DNA from: Lyngbya sp. PCC 8106
Lineage (GTDB): Bacteria > Cyanobacteriota > Cyanobacteriia > Cyanobacteriales > Microcoleaceae
DNA length: 64,000 nucleotides
Direction of reading: 5' to 3'
Assembly: GCF_000169095.1 (NCBI RefSeq)
Contig: NZ_AAVU01000032.1
Location: 19,281-83,280, forward strand
Below the pieces are notes generated by a model. That model was not told the origin of the DNA and did no database searches. It saw nothing but the letters and a program-made list of their open reading frames with translations. Below, in pieces: positions 54,603 through 63,196 of this stretch. Positions within the stretch are counted from its first letter, which is position 1; each line of letters opens with the position of its first letter. A program made the translations under genes and the position numbers.

Positions 54603-55136
54603 TTAACCTTGATTAAACGCTTTCACTGAAATCGGTTTAACAAAACGACTATTCGCCCGTACAAAACAATGACTAGGACCGTTTTCTCCGGCGAGATTTT
54701 CTACATAAATCCAAGGGTTTTGTTGGGTATCATAAACCACCCCAAATCCGGCTGGGCCGAGGTTGATTTCAAAGTCTTGTCCTTGCTTTAATTTGCCGAC
54801 AACCGGCCAGTTTTGAATATCAAATTTGACCGAATTTCGCGGATCGATGAGTTCTTCGTAGCTGAGATCAAGACCGTGACAATTTAACCCATTCGAGTCA
54901 GCATTAACCGCTTCCCAAGTGGTCTGAGATGAACGACGATAATCGCCATTTTCCAGGGGTTTAGGTAAATTTGGCTCGGCATTTTGAGTCACAACAGGGG
55001 TTTTGGTGGGATTTTGTTTAAAGGCTAAAGATGTACTTTCACAAGCCACCGTCCCCATCCAAATTACACCTAAAATTAACAACGCGCTTAACTTGCGAAC
55101 GGTGCCAGGATTTGCTTTAATAATGTTAGTAATCAT
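54603..55136 (-). CDS. Lipoprotein with SH3-like C-terminal domain, unknown function
   Basis: About 177 residues from ATG at 55136 (MITNIIKANPG), with a lipobox VIWMGTVAC. A short Pro/Asn linker is followed by a domain starting NADSNGLNCHGLDLSYEELI and ending VENLAGENGPSHCFVRANSR, which looks like the cyanobacterial SH3-like or allergen-type modules. Two cysteines may form a bond. The start overlaps the miaB stop by four bases, so the two were transcribed together. No function is assigned. Confidence 0.7.
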   Translation of the reverse strand: MITNIIKANPGTVRKLSALLILGVIWMGTVACESTSLAFKQNPTKTPVVTQNAEPNLPKPLENGDYRRSSQTTWEAVNADSNGLNCHGLDLSYEELIDPRNSVKFDIQNWPVVGKLKQGQDFEINLGPAGFGVVYDTQQNPWIYVENLAGENGPSHCFVRANSRFVKPISVKAFNQG

Positions 55137-55390
55137 CGGCTTACACATAACTCAACGGCTTCTCCGGTGAGGCTAAAAGGCCGCACTTCGGTTACTTTTA
55201 CCTTCACGACTTTCCCCTTCAATTCCGCGAGATTTCCGGTAAAGAAAGTTAAACGGTTTCCCCGTGTACGCCCCATCACCTGAGACGGATCTCTGGGGTT
55301 TTCCCCTTCGACTAAGACTTCTTCAAACCGTCCGAAATAGCGTGGCGATCGCTCTGCGGCTTTCACCCCGACTAAATGATTTAATCGTTG
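55133..55390 (-). pseudogene. miaB: C-terminal end of miaB (TRAM domain) only
   Basis: The codons from 55390 (QRLNHLVGVKAAERSPRYFG) to 55133 encode the end of tRNA-2-methylthio-N6-dimethylallyladenosine synthase: RFEEVLVEGENPRDPSQVMG, RTRGNRLTFF and a TRAM strand set. The iron-sulfur and radical-SAM domains (about 370 residues) are missing. Directly upstream is a TGA and then the remnant of an unrelated Uma2 gene in the other direction. A GTG start at 55366 could in principle make a TRAM-only peptide. The break may be a rearrangement or an assembly join. Confidence 0.85.
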
Positions 55391-55397
55391 TCAACGA

Positions 55398-55580
55398 TCC
55401 GAATATAGCGTGGCGGGAATTCCTGAATATTGGATTTTTGATCCGACCCAACAAAAAGTAGTAATACTAAATCTAGTAGAGGGATTGTATGAACAGGTAG
55501 AATTAAAAGAAAATGACAGAATTGATTCTCAAATCTTTCCCGAATTGGCGTTAACTGTTGAACAGGTTTTACAAGCTTAA
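55398..55580 (+). pseudogene. C-terminal remnant of an Uma2 family gene
   Basis: The frame reads SVAGIPEYWIFDPTQQKVVI and continues to TVEQVLQA-stop at 55578-55580, the usual end of Uma2 proteins. The nuclease core is missing. It begins at the same break point that ends the miaB fragment. Confidence 0.7.
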
Positions 55581-55630
55581 TAGAAGCCGAGTGCTACCTA
55601 AATAAAACTTCTTATCCCTACTGAAAATAT

Positions 55631-55823
55631 ATGAGCCAACCACCTAAAAAAATAGATCAAAGCCCTAAATCAAACCGTACTGGACAATCGAATGATCAAG
55701 GATATAATCGTCAGCATCAGTGTAATGCTGAGTTGACCTTCATCAAATCAACTGACTGGTATTGAGGATACTAGCAAGTTACCCGATAAATTTGATGAAA
55801 TTCAGAAACTTTTACCCCAGTGA
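55631..55823 (+). pseudogene. Degraded small gene before the csm4-like fragment
   Basis: ATG at 55631 opens 44 codons (MSQPPKKIDQSPKSNRTGQS...). Another frame continues as NQLTGIEDTSKLPDKFDEIQ and ends just before csm4. It looks like one short gene broken by a frameshift. The family is not recognised; it may be the end of another csm gene. Confidence 0.35.
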
Positions 55824-55831
55824 GATAAACA

Positions 55832-56415
55832 ATGAGCTAATGGAAATTATTTAAACTTAAATTTGGACGCAACCCGGTTCATTTTGGTGAATTGGGATGG
55901 AAGAAACAAGCGATCGCGTTCATTCAGACACTCTATTTAGTGCTTGGATCAGTGCTTATGCTCGGTTGTTCGGCAAAGATGCTGTTGAGGAATTATTAGA
56001 ACAGTTTCAACCAGATGTCGAACCATTATTTCGCTTAAGTTCTACTTTTATCTATAGGCAAATTCAGTCAAAAACGATCTACTATTTGCCTCGTCCGATT
56101 CAACGTCCAATCAACTATCCAGATGATGATTTAGAATTTTCTAAAGAGTACAAAAAACTCAATTATTTACCTTTGGAAGTTTGGCAACCTTGGTATCAAG
56201 GGGAGGGGTGGATAAAAAGTGACGAAGATGAGTTAATCGCTAAAGCTAAAGTAAAAAAGGGAGACAAAATAGATGGAGAAGAGGAAAATTACAAGACTTT
56301 ATTAATACCATTGAAAATAGAGATTAAATTGCTGATCTTCTCCGACAAACTTTTGGTGAGAGTTGGCAAACTGCTACGGATTCAGAAGGAAATTCTATTT
56401 TTCCCGATCATTTAG
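55832..56415 (+). pseudogene. csm4-like RAMP gene (type III CRISPR), broken
   Basis: From ATG 55832 the frame reads MS-stop-WKLFKLKFGRNPVHFGELG, with TAA at 55838-55840. A frameshift near 55,896 leads into the long frame with VHSDTLFSAWISAYARLFG, PLFRLSSTFIYR and YYLPRPIQRPINYPDDDLEF. The SDTLFSA motif and Pro-rich region are typical of Csm4 (Cas5 group of type III-A). The end again shifts frame after ENYKTL. At least three lesions exclude a normal protein. Confidence 0.75.
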
Positions 56416-56593
56416 TTGATGCCAAGTGGACAACTCAAAAAATAACAGATTTACGTCCGATGATTCGTAATGGGTTCGGACAGCTTTTATTCCCGGTTCA
56501 TCAATTAAAGGCGCAATTAGAACAGCGATCGCTTATTATTTAGTCAAACACGCCGAACAATATCAAGTTTCTCAATCTCAATATCTTAGTGAG
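56330..56593 (+). pseudogene. csm5-like RAMP fragment (type III CRISPR)
   Basis: One frame gives ITDLRPMIRNGFGQ and, after a one-base deletion near 56,483, the next frame gives FIPGSSIKGAIRTAIAYYLV. The PGSSIKGAIRTA motif is the Gly-rich signature of Csm5-type RAMP proteins. Both ends are missing. The frame then runs without a stop into the cas6 frame, so a deletion joined the two genes. Confidence 0.65.
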
Positions 56594-57271
56594 ATGGGAG
56601 GTGAGAACATTTCAACAACAACTTATTCAGGAATTTTAGGACGGTGTTTCGCATCTGGTGACTTTTTAAGCTTTCAATCTCAAGACTTGTATCAACTCAC
56701 ATTATGTGAACTACAACAGAACACAGCTAAAGCAATTCAGTCTCTAGATTTAGGTTTATCTTTAGATTTTTTGGGCGCAAAGTTTGATATAATTAATCGA
56801 GAAGATGAGCTGACCAGCTATGAACAGTTATATACAACGTTGGTCGCTAATGAACCTGAACCGATGCGAGAATTTAAACTAAAATTTAGCACACCAACAG
56901 CTTTTGCACAGGGGAAATTACAGTTACCTTTACCCGTTCCTGGTTTGATGTTTCGGAGTTGGTTGCTATCTTGGAATGAGTTTGCACCTGTATATTTAGG
57001 CGGAGGTGAACTGATTGGATATTTAGTCGAAGCAGTTGTACTCAAACGTCATCGCATTCAAACATTACCGTTTAGAGTTAATAAAGGAATAGTGAATGGT
57101 TTTGTCGGAGAGGTGACATTACAAGCCTTGTATAAAACAGATTCATTGTTAGTTAATGTGGCAAATTTGTTAGTGAATTATTCTCAGTTTGCAGGAACAG
57201 GAATCAAGACTCGTTTAGGTATGGGTCAGACACGATTAAACACTTATTCGGAATTATCAGGGTTGTCCTGA
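56594..57271 (+). CDS. cas6: Cas6-family CRISPR RNA endonuclease, probably damaged at both ends
   Basis: A 225-codon frame with the Cas6 pattern: YSGILGRCFASGDFLSFQSQ, FKLKFSTPTAFAQGKLQLPL, PFRVNKGIVNGFVGEVTLQA and the C-terminal Gly-rich loop YSQFAGTGIKTRLGMGQTRL. Cas6 cuts the precursor transcript inside each repeat. The N-terminus runs into csm5-like sequence, so the first part is probably lost. After the stop at 57271 another frame continues (PESLDLSEVERILGER), so the end may be shifted too. It may still encode a partly active protein, but this is doubtful. Confidence 0.75.
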   Translation: MGGENISTTTYSGILGRCFASGDFLSFQSQDLYQLTLCELQQNTAKAIQSLDLGLSLDFLGAKFDIINREDELTSYEQLYTTLVANEPEPMREFKLKFSTPTAFAQGKLQLPLPVPGLMFRSWLLSWNEFAPVYLGGGELIGYLVEAVVLKRHRIQTLPFRVNKGIVNGFVGEVTLQALYKTDSLLVNVANLLVNYSQFAGTGIKTRLGMGQTRLNTYSELSGLS

Positions 57272-57325
57272 GTCTCTTGATTTGTCAGAAGTTGAGAGAA
57301 TTCTTGGTGAAAGGTAAAATTATGA

Positions 57326-57634
57326 GTGATTCAAGTGCAAGGGGAAAGACAAGGGCATCATCGTCCGAAAAGTTGGAAAAAAGTTGAAAAAATCCTGCAA
57401 GATTTACCCTGGGTTGATTTAGTTCGTTTTGATGGTCAGGCTTTTTCTGCGCCTAAAAATGGGGTTAAAGGCTCACCACGAGATTTAGATGATGGTCGTA
57501 AAGTGCTTTGGCTTCATCTCCATGATAGTGATCAAGTCCATATTGCTGTCTCAATTGAAACCACCGGACAGACACCGGAACATTTACAAGTTGCAGCGAC
57601 TCAATTGCGTGAACGGCTAGGTCGTATTTTCTAG
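57326..57634 (+). CDS. Small protein of unknown function inside the CRISPR remnant
   Basis: A 102-residue frame from GTG 57326 (in-frame ATG is absent), with RPKSWKKVEKILQDLPWVDL, VRFDGQAFSAPKNGVKGSPR and LHDSDQVHIAVSIETTGQTP. It is intact while most neighbours are broken. No known motif or membrane segment. It may belong to the cyanobacterial type III CRISPR neighbourhood by position only. Confidence 0.55.
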   Translation: MIQVQGERQGHHRPKSWKKVEKILQDLPWVDLVRFDGQAFSAPKNGVKGSPRDLDDGRKVLWLHLHDSDQVHIAVSIETTGQTPEHLQVAATQLRERLGRIF

Positions 57635-57692
57635 ACAATGCAGAATGCGATCGCAAGGAGAAAACAAATCAAACGAGAGGAAATCGCATCTT

Positions 57693-58319
57693 TTAAACTT
57701 GCTCTCGTACCCACTGACGCACAGCCCGACGTAGCGCTCGGCGACCTTCCAACCGATAGGATTCTATTAACTCAGGGAGTTGACGAATGGATAACAGGGG
57801 AAATATTGAACTCCGTTCAACTTCATTATACTGCCCCGATTCTAGTTGATAAATCTGCAATTTTCCCCGTTCATAACACCAAATTTCAGGAATACCCAAA
57901 CGAGCATAAATGGGGAAGCGATTCAGCGATTTACTGGTTAGATCGATTTCTAGTGCTAAGTCAGGAGGTGGGTCTTGATTGAGGTCAAACTGCAACTTCC
58001 CACGCACTAAAGATTCATTTTGAAAATAGAAACAATTATCAGGTTATAAGCCTGCTAGACCTGCTTCTCGTTTCCATGTTGTTGAACCATAACTTTCATA
58101 ATTGATGTCTAGTTCTTCTGCTATATCTTTGATGACATCACCAATAGATTCTCTGTAATATTCGTGTTCAGGTAAAGGAGTCATAATTTCTAAAGTTCCG
58201 TTATTATAAGCAACTCTGGCTGCACGGCTATCTCCTAGATCAATCAGTAAATTTTCAAACTGTTGCCAACTGATATTATATAAAACAACACGATCAGCAC
58301 GCTGCTTTGTGAATTGCAT
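57693..58319 (-). pseudogene. Uma2 family gene interrupted by one in-frame TAA
   Basis: The start at 58319 (MQFTKQRADRVVLYNISWQQ) has a perfect GGAGG seven bases upstream. The frame reads through EIMTPLPEHEYYRESIGDVI to EAGLAGL, then TAA at 58044-58046, and goes on in the same frame with PDNCFYFQNESLVRGK, DLALEIDLTSKS and FPIYARLGIPEIWCYERGKL to the end at 57693. The sequence is otherwise normal for Uma2. A single base change (CAA or GAA to TAA) explains it. Confidence 0.85.
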
Positions 58320-58393
58320 AAATCCTCCAAAAAACAAGAGTTAAATTAATATAGCGTTTCTCAAGCTGATGAGGTACGGTTTGGGAATCAAAG

Positions 58394-58424
58394 TTCCCCT
58401 TTAAAATGGGGATTTAGGGGGATT
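58394..58424. repeat. Dispersed C/G-rich repeat element
   Basis: TTCCCCTTTAAAATGGGG followed by ATTTAGGGGGATT is a short hairpin of a type common in cyanobacterial spacers; a relative lies near 24,300. Confidence 0.5.
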
Positions 58425-58475
58425 GTTCGTATCTCACTGGATCGATAACCGCTATAGCATTATTGTAGTGTCACC

Positions 58476-61166
58476 ATGAATATTAATCAACAATTTCATT
58501 CACTAACCAACTTCTCACCTCGTCATTTTCAACGAGAAACAATTTCTAAAATTATCAACGATAAAAATGTGATTCTTCGCGCACCAACGGGGTCGGGTAA
58601 AACGGAAACCGCGATCGCACCTTTTCTATTTGCTAAAACGTTTAACCTCGATTTTCCCAATAAGTTAATTTATATTGTTCCTTTACGAACCTTAGCGAAT
58701 AGTTTACGCTTAAGAGTTGAAAAGTTAGTTAAAAAATACCCAACTTCTCGTCCTTTAACTGTTACACTTCAAACGGGAGAAAACCCAGAAGATCCGAGAT
58801 TTTAAGGGGATATTATATTCTGTACAATTGACCAAATGTTAAGTAGTTTTCTGAATATTCCCTTTTCAGTCGGGCGAGGATCAGCGAATGTGAATGCGGG
58901 TTCTATTTTTGCATCTTATTTGGTTTTTGATGAACTGCATTTATTTGATCCAGATCGCGCCTTTACTACCGCAATAAAAGTTCTACAACAAGTTCAAGGA
59001 ATTTCTCCTTTTTTGTTGATGACGGCGACGCTAACGGATGAACTAGCTATCCAAATTCAGCAGGAAATAAAAGCTGTAAAAACTGAAATTGTTAAAGTTG
59101 GAGATGAAGATTTAGCACAAATTGAAAACAACCGTTGTCGAACCTTTCAAGCTGTTTATGAACCCTTAACGGCGGATGTTATTTATAATGATATTCAAAA
59201 ACATAACCGTAAACGGGTAATTATTATTTGTAATACGGTATCTCAATCGCAGGGTATTTTTAAGGATTTAGAAGATCTCAACGAAAATAATCAGTTTAAA
59301 ATTACTTTATTGCATTCTCGATTTATCGCACGCGATCGCACGTTCAAAGAACAACGAATTCAAGGAAACGAAGAACAGAGAATTCAAGGAATATTTGCTG
59401 AAAATTGGGAGGATGATGGTTATTGTCACATTTTAGTTTCAACTCAAGTGATTGAAGCGGGAATTAATATTACTTGTGAAGTCATGCACTCTCAACTTTG
59501 TCCAATGAATTCTCTATTGCAACGAGTGGGAAGATGTGCTAGATTTGCAGGTGAACAAGGGGAAGTTTATATTTATCAAACGATTTTAACTCAAGTCGAT
59601 GAAGATGAATGGGATGTGAAAAATAATGACGATTATCCTAAACGAAACAAAAGAAAATATCTACCCTACTCAGAAGAAATATGTGAACAAACCTGGGAAA
59701 TATTAATCAATCATACGAACTCTGAACAACATCACAAAAATATCAATTTTAGAATCGAAGAAGATTGGATTAATCAAATACATACAACTGAAAATATTTT
59801 ACAAGCTGAACAGCGACAAAATCAAAAAGATGAATTTGAACGAAACTGGGAGGCTGCTATTTTTAGAGGGGATAAATCTGTTGCATCTGAACTGATTCGT
59901 TTTATTGATAGTCGCAGTGTATTTTTATGGGAAGAAAAACCCGTAATTGTTGGAGGTGAAGATTCTGAAGAAAATACGATTGATGTGAGTCAGTTAGAGG
60001 CTTTTTCAATCCCTATCGGAACATTATGCAAAGTGTTTAACGAGACTCAAGAAGAAGCTTATCGTCTTTGGGGTTGTGCGTTTCATCGAGTAGAACCTCC
60101 TCAAAAAGGGAAAGAAGAAACTTATACTCAAGATTCACATTCTCCTATTGGTTCGATTTCTGTTTTGAGAACGAGTGCTAGAATTTTACTCAATACTAAC
60201 TATGTGTATTACGATCGCAATATTGGTTTGGTCATTGGAAAAGATATTGATCGCTTTGAATTTGAACCCTCAGAAAGCGAGTTAAATCAATCTCAAAAAA
60301 AGCGACAAGTTTTGAAAACTGAATATCAATATAAAATGGATACTTATGTGGGTCATTTTGGTTGTATGTGGACCTGTTGGCAACCGTTTAAAACTGAAAT
60401 TTTGAAGAATGGTAGATTAACGGAGGTTGAATTTTCTAGTGTTATAAATGAACTTTTTAAAACAGGCGGAAAGTTTATTCAAAGTCGGATTTTTCCAAAT
60501 ACTTCTACAGAATACAGTGAGGCTTTATTTGAAATTTTAGTATTTTTGGCAATTTTAACCCATGATTTAGGGAAACTTCAGCAAAAATGGCAAGAGGTGA
60601 TGAGAGGTTGGCAAACTCTCGCTTATCAACAATTTCAAGGTAAAAATCCCAAACAGTTTTTAATTGCACATACAGATTATAATCCGACAATTCCTGAACA
60701 AAAAGCTGCCCTAAAAATTTACGAAAAAGGTCAAAAGCGACCGCCTCACGCGAGAGAAAGTGCCTATTTATCTCAGGAGATTTTAGAGGGATGTTTAATT
60801 CCGATTTTAGAAGATTATTTTCAGGCGGATGAGGAACAAATGGAGAATATTTTCTGGGTGATTTTAATGGCTACGGGGCGCCATCATTCGGCTTGGACGC
60901 AGGGTTGGAAAACGTCTAATTTAACTCGAAAAAACAGAATTAAACTTCATCCTCAAGCCAAAAATGCGATCGCCGAAAGTTGGCGTCAGTTGGGGCGGTT
61001 TCTCCCGAATACCCTACCCCTCAACCCCACGAATCTCTGTCAAACTTGCTACAACCTCCACGAACTCCCGTTGGATGTATTTAAGCATGACCAGACGGAA
61101 TATCAACAACTGTATACTCTCGTTGTACGGGCGTTGCGCTTGTGTGATCAGCGTTCGGTACAGTAA
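58476..61166 (+). pseudogene. cas3: cas3 helicase-nuclease gene interrupted by one in-frame TAA
   Basis: The frame starts MNINQQFHSLTNFSPRHFQR with helicase motif I VILRAPTGSGKTETA. It meets TAA at 58803-58805 (DPRF-stop-GDIIFCTIDQ) and continues in frame for 786 codons: DEAD-like box VFDELHLFD, LMTATLTDE, VSTQVIEAGIN and motif VI LLQRVGRCARF. An HD nuclease motif (AILTHDLGKLQQKW) stands near the C-terminus, with RHHSAW after it. The HD domain after the helicase is the reverse of the common Cas3 order and is known from I-G (formerly I-U) systems. The unbroken gene would give 896 residues. CAA or GAA to TAA is likely. Confidence 0.85.
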
Positions 61167-61431
61167 ATCCGGTTTGGAAGACCCCGTTTCCATGTAGTTG
61201 TAGAATAGAGTCATCAATTCAACCGCAAGGATACAGCCCAAATTTCAAAAAACGGCTTTTAAATCTTGCATCTATGTATCATTAAAAGGCGAAACAAAAT
61301 ATCGAATAAATGTTTCGTTGAGTTTCTTCAGGGGTGTTCAAAGGCTTGTTGTGTGAGTCCAACTCAACATAAGCATTGTAAAAAAAGATTAGGTTGAAAA
61401 GATAACTTTTCGAGAACAATAGAGGAAAAAA
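61167..61431. other. Spacer with inverted repeat
   Basis: CGAAACA (61290) and TGTTTCG (61311) form a perfect 7-bp inverted repeat. No gene is seen before the small frame at 61432. Confidence 0.4.
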
Positions 61432-61575
61432 ATGCACCCAGTCCTTCTAATTTTTGTGTTTTTACTGTTTTTGATTTGGGGAACAAACCCACCTCCACCG
61501 CCTCCACCTCCGGGGCCACGATGGAGACCTGTAAGGCGCTGGACAGGTGCGATTACCGAAGAAGTAGCGGAGTAA
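61432..61575 (+). CDS. 47-residue membrane peptide with polyproline tract
   Basis: MHPVLLIFVFLLFLIWGTN is a hydrophobic helix or signal anchor. Eight prolines in a row, a basic stretch GPRWRPVRRW and an acidic end follow. AGAGG lies seven bases before the ATG. It is intact in the middle of broken cas genes. The family is not recognised; it could be a small membrane protein unrelated to CRISPR. Confidence 0.5.
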   Translation: MHPVLLIFVFLLFLIWGTNPPPPPPPPGPRWRPVRRWTGAITEEVAE

Positions 61576-61602
61576 ATACTTGAAATTCAGGGAAAGTATC
61601 TA

Positions 61603-61850
61603 ATGGTTAGATCCTTGTTTGTACCCAAACAGTTTGGTACTTCTGCCGATACCTTTTTAATGTTGGGATTAGCACAACTAACCGAAGCGGTATTAATAAA
61701 CATTAATTCTAAGACTGAAATTTTGCTAAAAGATGCGGGAACACATTATCAGTTATAGTTAAAAGATGCCGCAAACTTAGAGGCAATTTCTCAACTTTAT
61801 TACAGCGATCCCTTTCCGATTGTCTTCGGAAAAAAAACGGATATTAGTAA
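61603..61850 (+). pseudogene. N-terminal fragment of a large CRISPR effector subunit (Cas8-like)
   Basis: The frame MVRSLFVPKQFGTSADTFLM / LGLAQLTEAVLIN runs to TAG at 61756-61758 and then continues in frame (LKDAANLEAISQLYYSDPFP, GKKTDISKF) until it meets the cas2 remnant near 61,850. The position right before cas2 suggests the start of a Cas8-type large subunit, but the identification is tentative. Everything between it and cas2 is lost. Confidence 0.4.
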
Positions 61851-62044
61851 GTTTATGGACTCAATACAGTGTATTCGAGTGTTTTCTGACCAGTAAACAG
61901 TTTGTGATGCTTCAACACAAAGTTGAACGTTTGGTTAAAAAGGAAGATTCGGTTAGGATTTATGTGTTGGATGCTGGGGCGGTGAAGAAAACGATCGCTT
62001 ACGGCTCCGAAAAGCCTAGACAAGATGAGACGATTATTCTATGA
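61850..62044 (+). pseudogene. cas2: cas2, 3' two thirds only
   Basis: The frame reads WTQYSVFECFLTSKQFVMLQ, HKVERLVKKEDSVRIYVLDA and GAVKKTIAYGSEKPRQDE to the stop at 62044, the typical Cas2 middle and end. The first 30 or so residues with the catalytic Asp strand are missing, replaced by sequence from another gene in a different frame. Cas2 works with Cas1 in spacer capture; no cas1 is present here, so the array cannot gain spacers from this locus. Confidence 0.85.
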
Positions 62045-62263
62045 TGTATTCATAGCAAAAATTTGGCAAAGCCAAGCGGAGGCGAAAACCCTGGGAGGTT
62101 TGCCAAAAATGCCAGAACCTCGACAAATGAATAGTTTCACAGTTTCGGTTGTTGGGTTTTGATGCCGGAGTCGGAATCTTTCGAGGGCTGAAATGAATCT
62201 CTTTTTGAGGTTTGCCAATTTCGGCTTCAGAATGACCACCCAGACTCACTTTCAGTCGGCGGA
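62045..62263 (+). promoter_or_regulatory. CRISPR leader
   Basis: A 219-base region between cas2 and the first repeat. GAGGTTTGCCAA occurs twice (62095-62106 and 62207-62218), and TTTGGCAAA (62062) with TTTGCCAAA (62099) forms a 9-bp inverted repeat. The leader lies on this side because the opposite end of the array has the degenerate repeats. Confidence 0.6.
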
Positions 62264-63126
62264 CTTTCCAACATTAAATTCCCCGCAAGGGGACTGAAAC
62301 CAACACATAACAACGGAAGCATCTCAATCTCAGGATCTTTCCAACATTAAATTCCCCGCAAGGGGACTGAAACATTTCAAGTTGATTCTTTAGTTCTAAA
62401 CGATCAACTATCAAACTTTCCAACATTAAATTCCCCGCAAGGGGACTGAAACACTGATCGAACTGTTCCGGTGTTCGATTGTTCGCTTTCCAACATTAAA
62501 TTCCCCGCAAGGGGACTGAAACATTAGCTAGCTGTGGTTAGTGTTGCTTTTTGGTCTTTCCAACATTAAATTCCCCGCAAGGGGACTGAAACAAGTCTAC
62601 CTTTGATTGTACGGGAAACCCCTGCCTTCTTTCCAACATTAAATTCCCCGCAAGGGGACTGAAACATTTCTCTATAAAAACCAACTGAGGCAACTAATGA
62701 AACTTTCCAACATTAAATTCCCCGCAAGGGGACTGAAACCTGATAGACAGAAAGATAATGATCATTAAGTAACGCTTTCCAACATTAAATTCCCCGCAAG
62801 GGGACTGAAACTTCGTCAAATGCGATCGCAAGGACACCAAGTTACTCCCCCATCTTTCCAACATTAAATTCCCCGCAAGGGGACTGAAACGTTTTCGCCA
62901 TCGAATGAGATATAAAGCCCTGCCTGTTGGCGATCGCCGCTTTCCAACATTAAATTCCCCGCAAGGGGACTGAAACCATTAGTAGCTATCGGAAGAAACG
63001 AACGGAGACGGCCTTTCCAACATTAAACTCCCCGCAAGGGAACTGAAACTATAAATTCGTTCATATCGAAATAATTTTGAACAATTAAACTTTCCAACAT
63101 TAAACTCCCCGCAAGGGGACTGAAAC
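62264..63126 (+). CRISPR. CRISPR array, 12 repeats of 37 bp and 11 spacers
   Basis: The repeat starts CTTTCCAACATTAAATTCCC and ends CGCAAGGGGACTGAAAC; CCCC-GCAA-GGGG is its hairpin. Repeats start at 62264, 62337, 62416, 62486, 62556, 62629, 62703, 62775, 62854, 62940, 63013 and 63090. Spacers are 33-49 bases. The first ten repeats are identical; repeat 11 has T-to-C and G-to-A changes and repeat 12 has the T-to-C change, marking the old end. The GAAAC end gives transcription on the plus strand. A Cas6-type enzyme would cut before the last eight bases. The adjacent cas genes are broken. Confidence 0.98.
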
Positions 63127-63196
63127 ATTTTTGGTTAATCAAGGTTTAGACCTCGACCCAAAAAAAATCTCCCCGACAGATCGGAGAGAACAATTC

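Noticed and set aside
55264..55461. Plus-strand frame across the miaB fragment
   Set aside because: It is antisense to miaB and then out of frame with the Uma2 remnant.
57638..57982. Plus-strand frame of 114 codons
   Set aside because: It is antisense to the clear Uma2 coding sequence on the minus strand.
12290..61758. Reassigned stop codon (TAA as Gln or Glu)
   Set aside because: Many intact genes here end normally in TAA, and the in-frame stops fall mainly in genes that also show deletions or frameshifts nearby.
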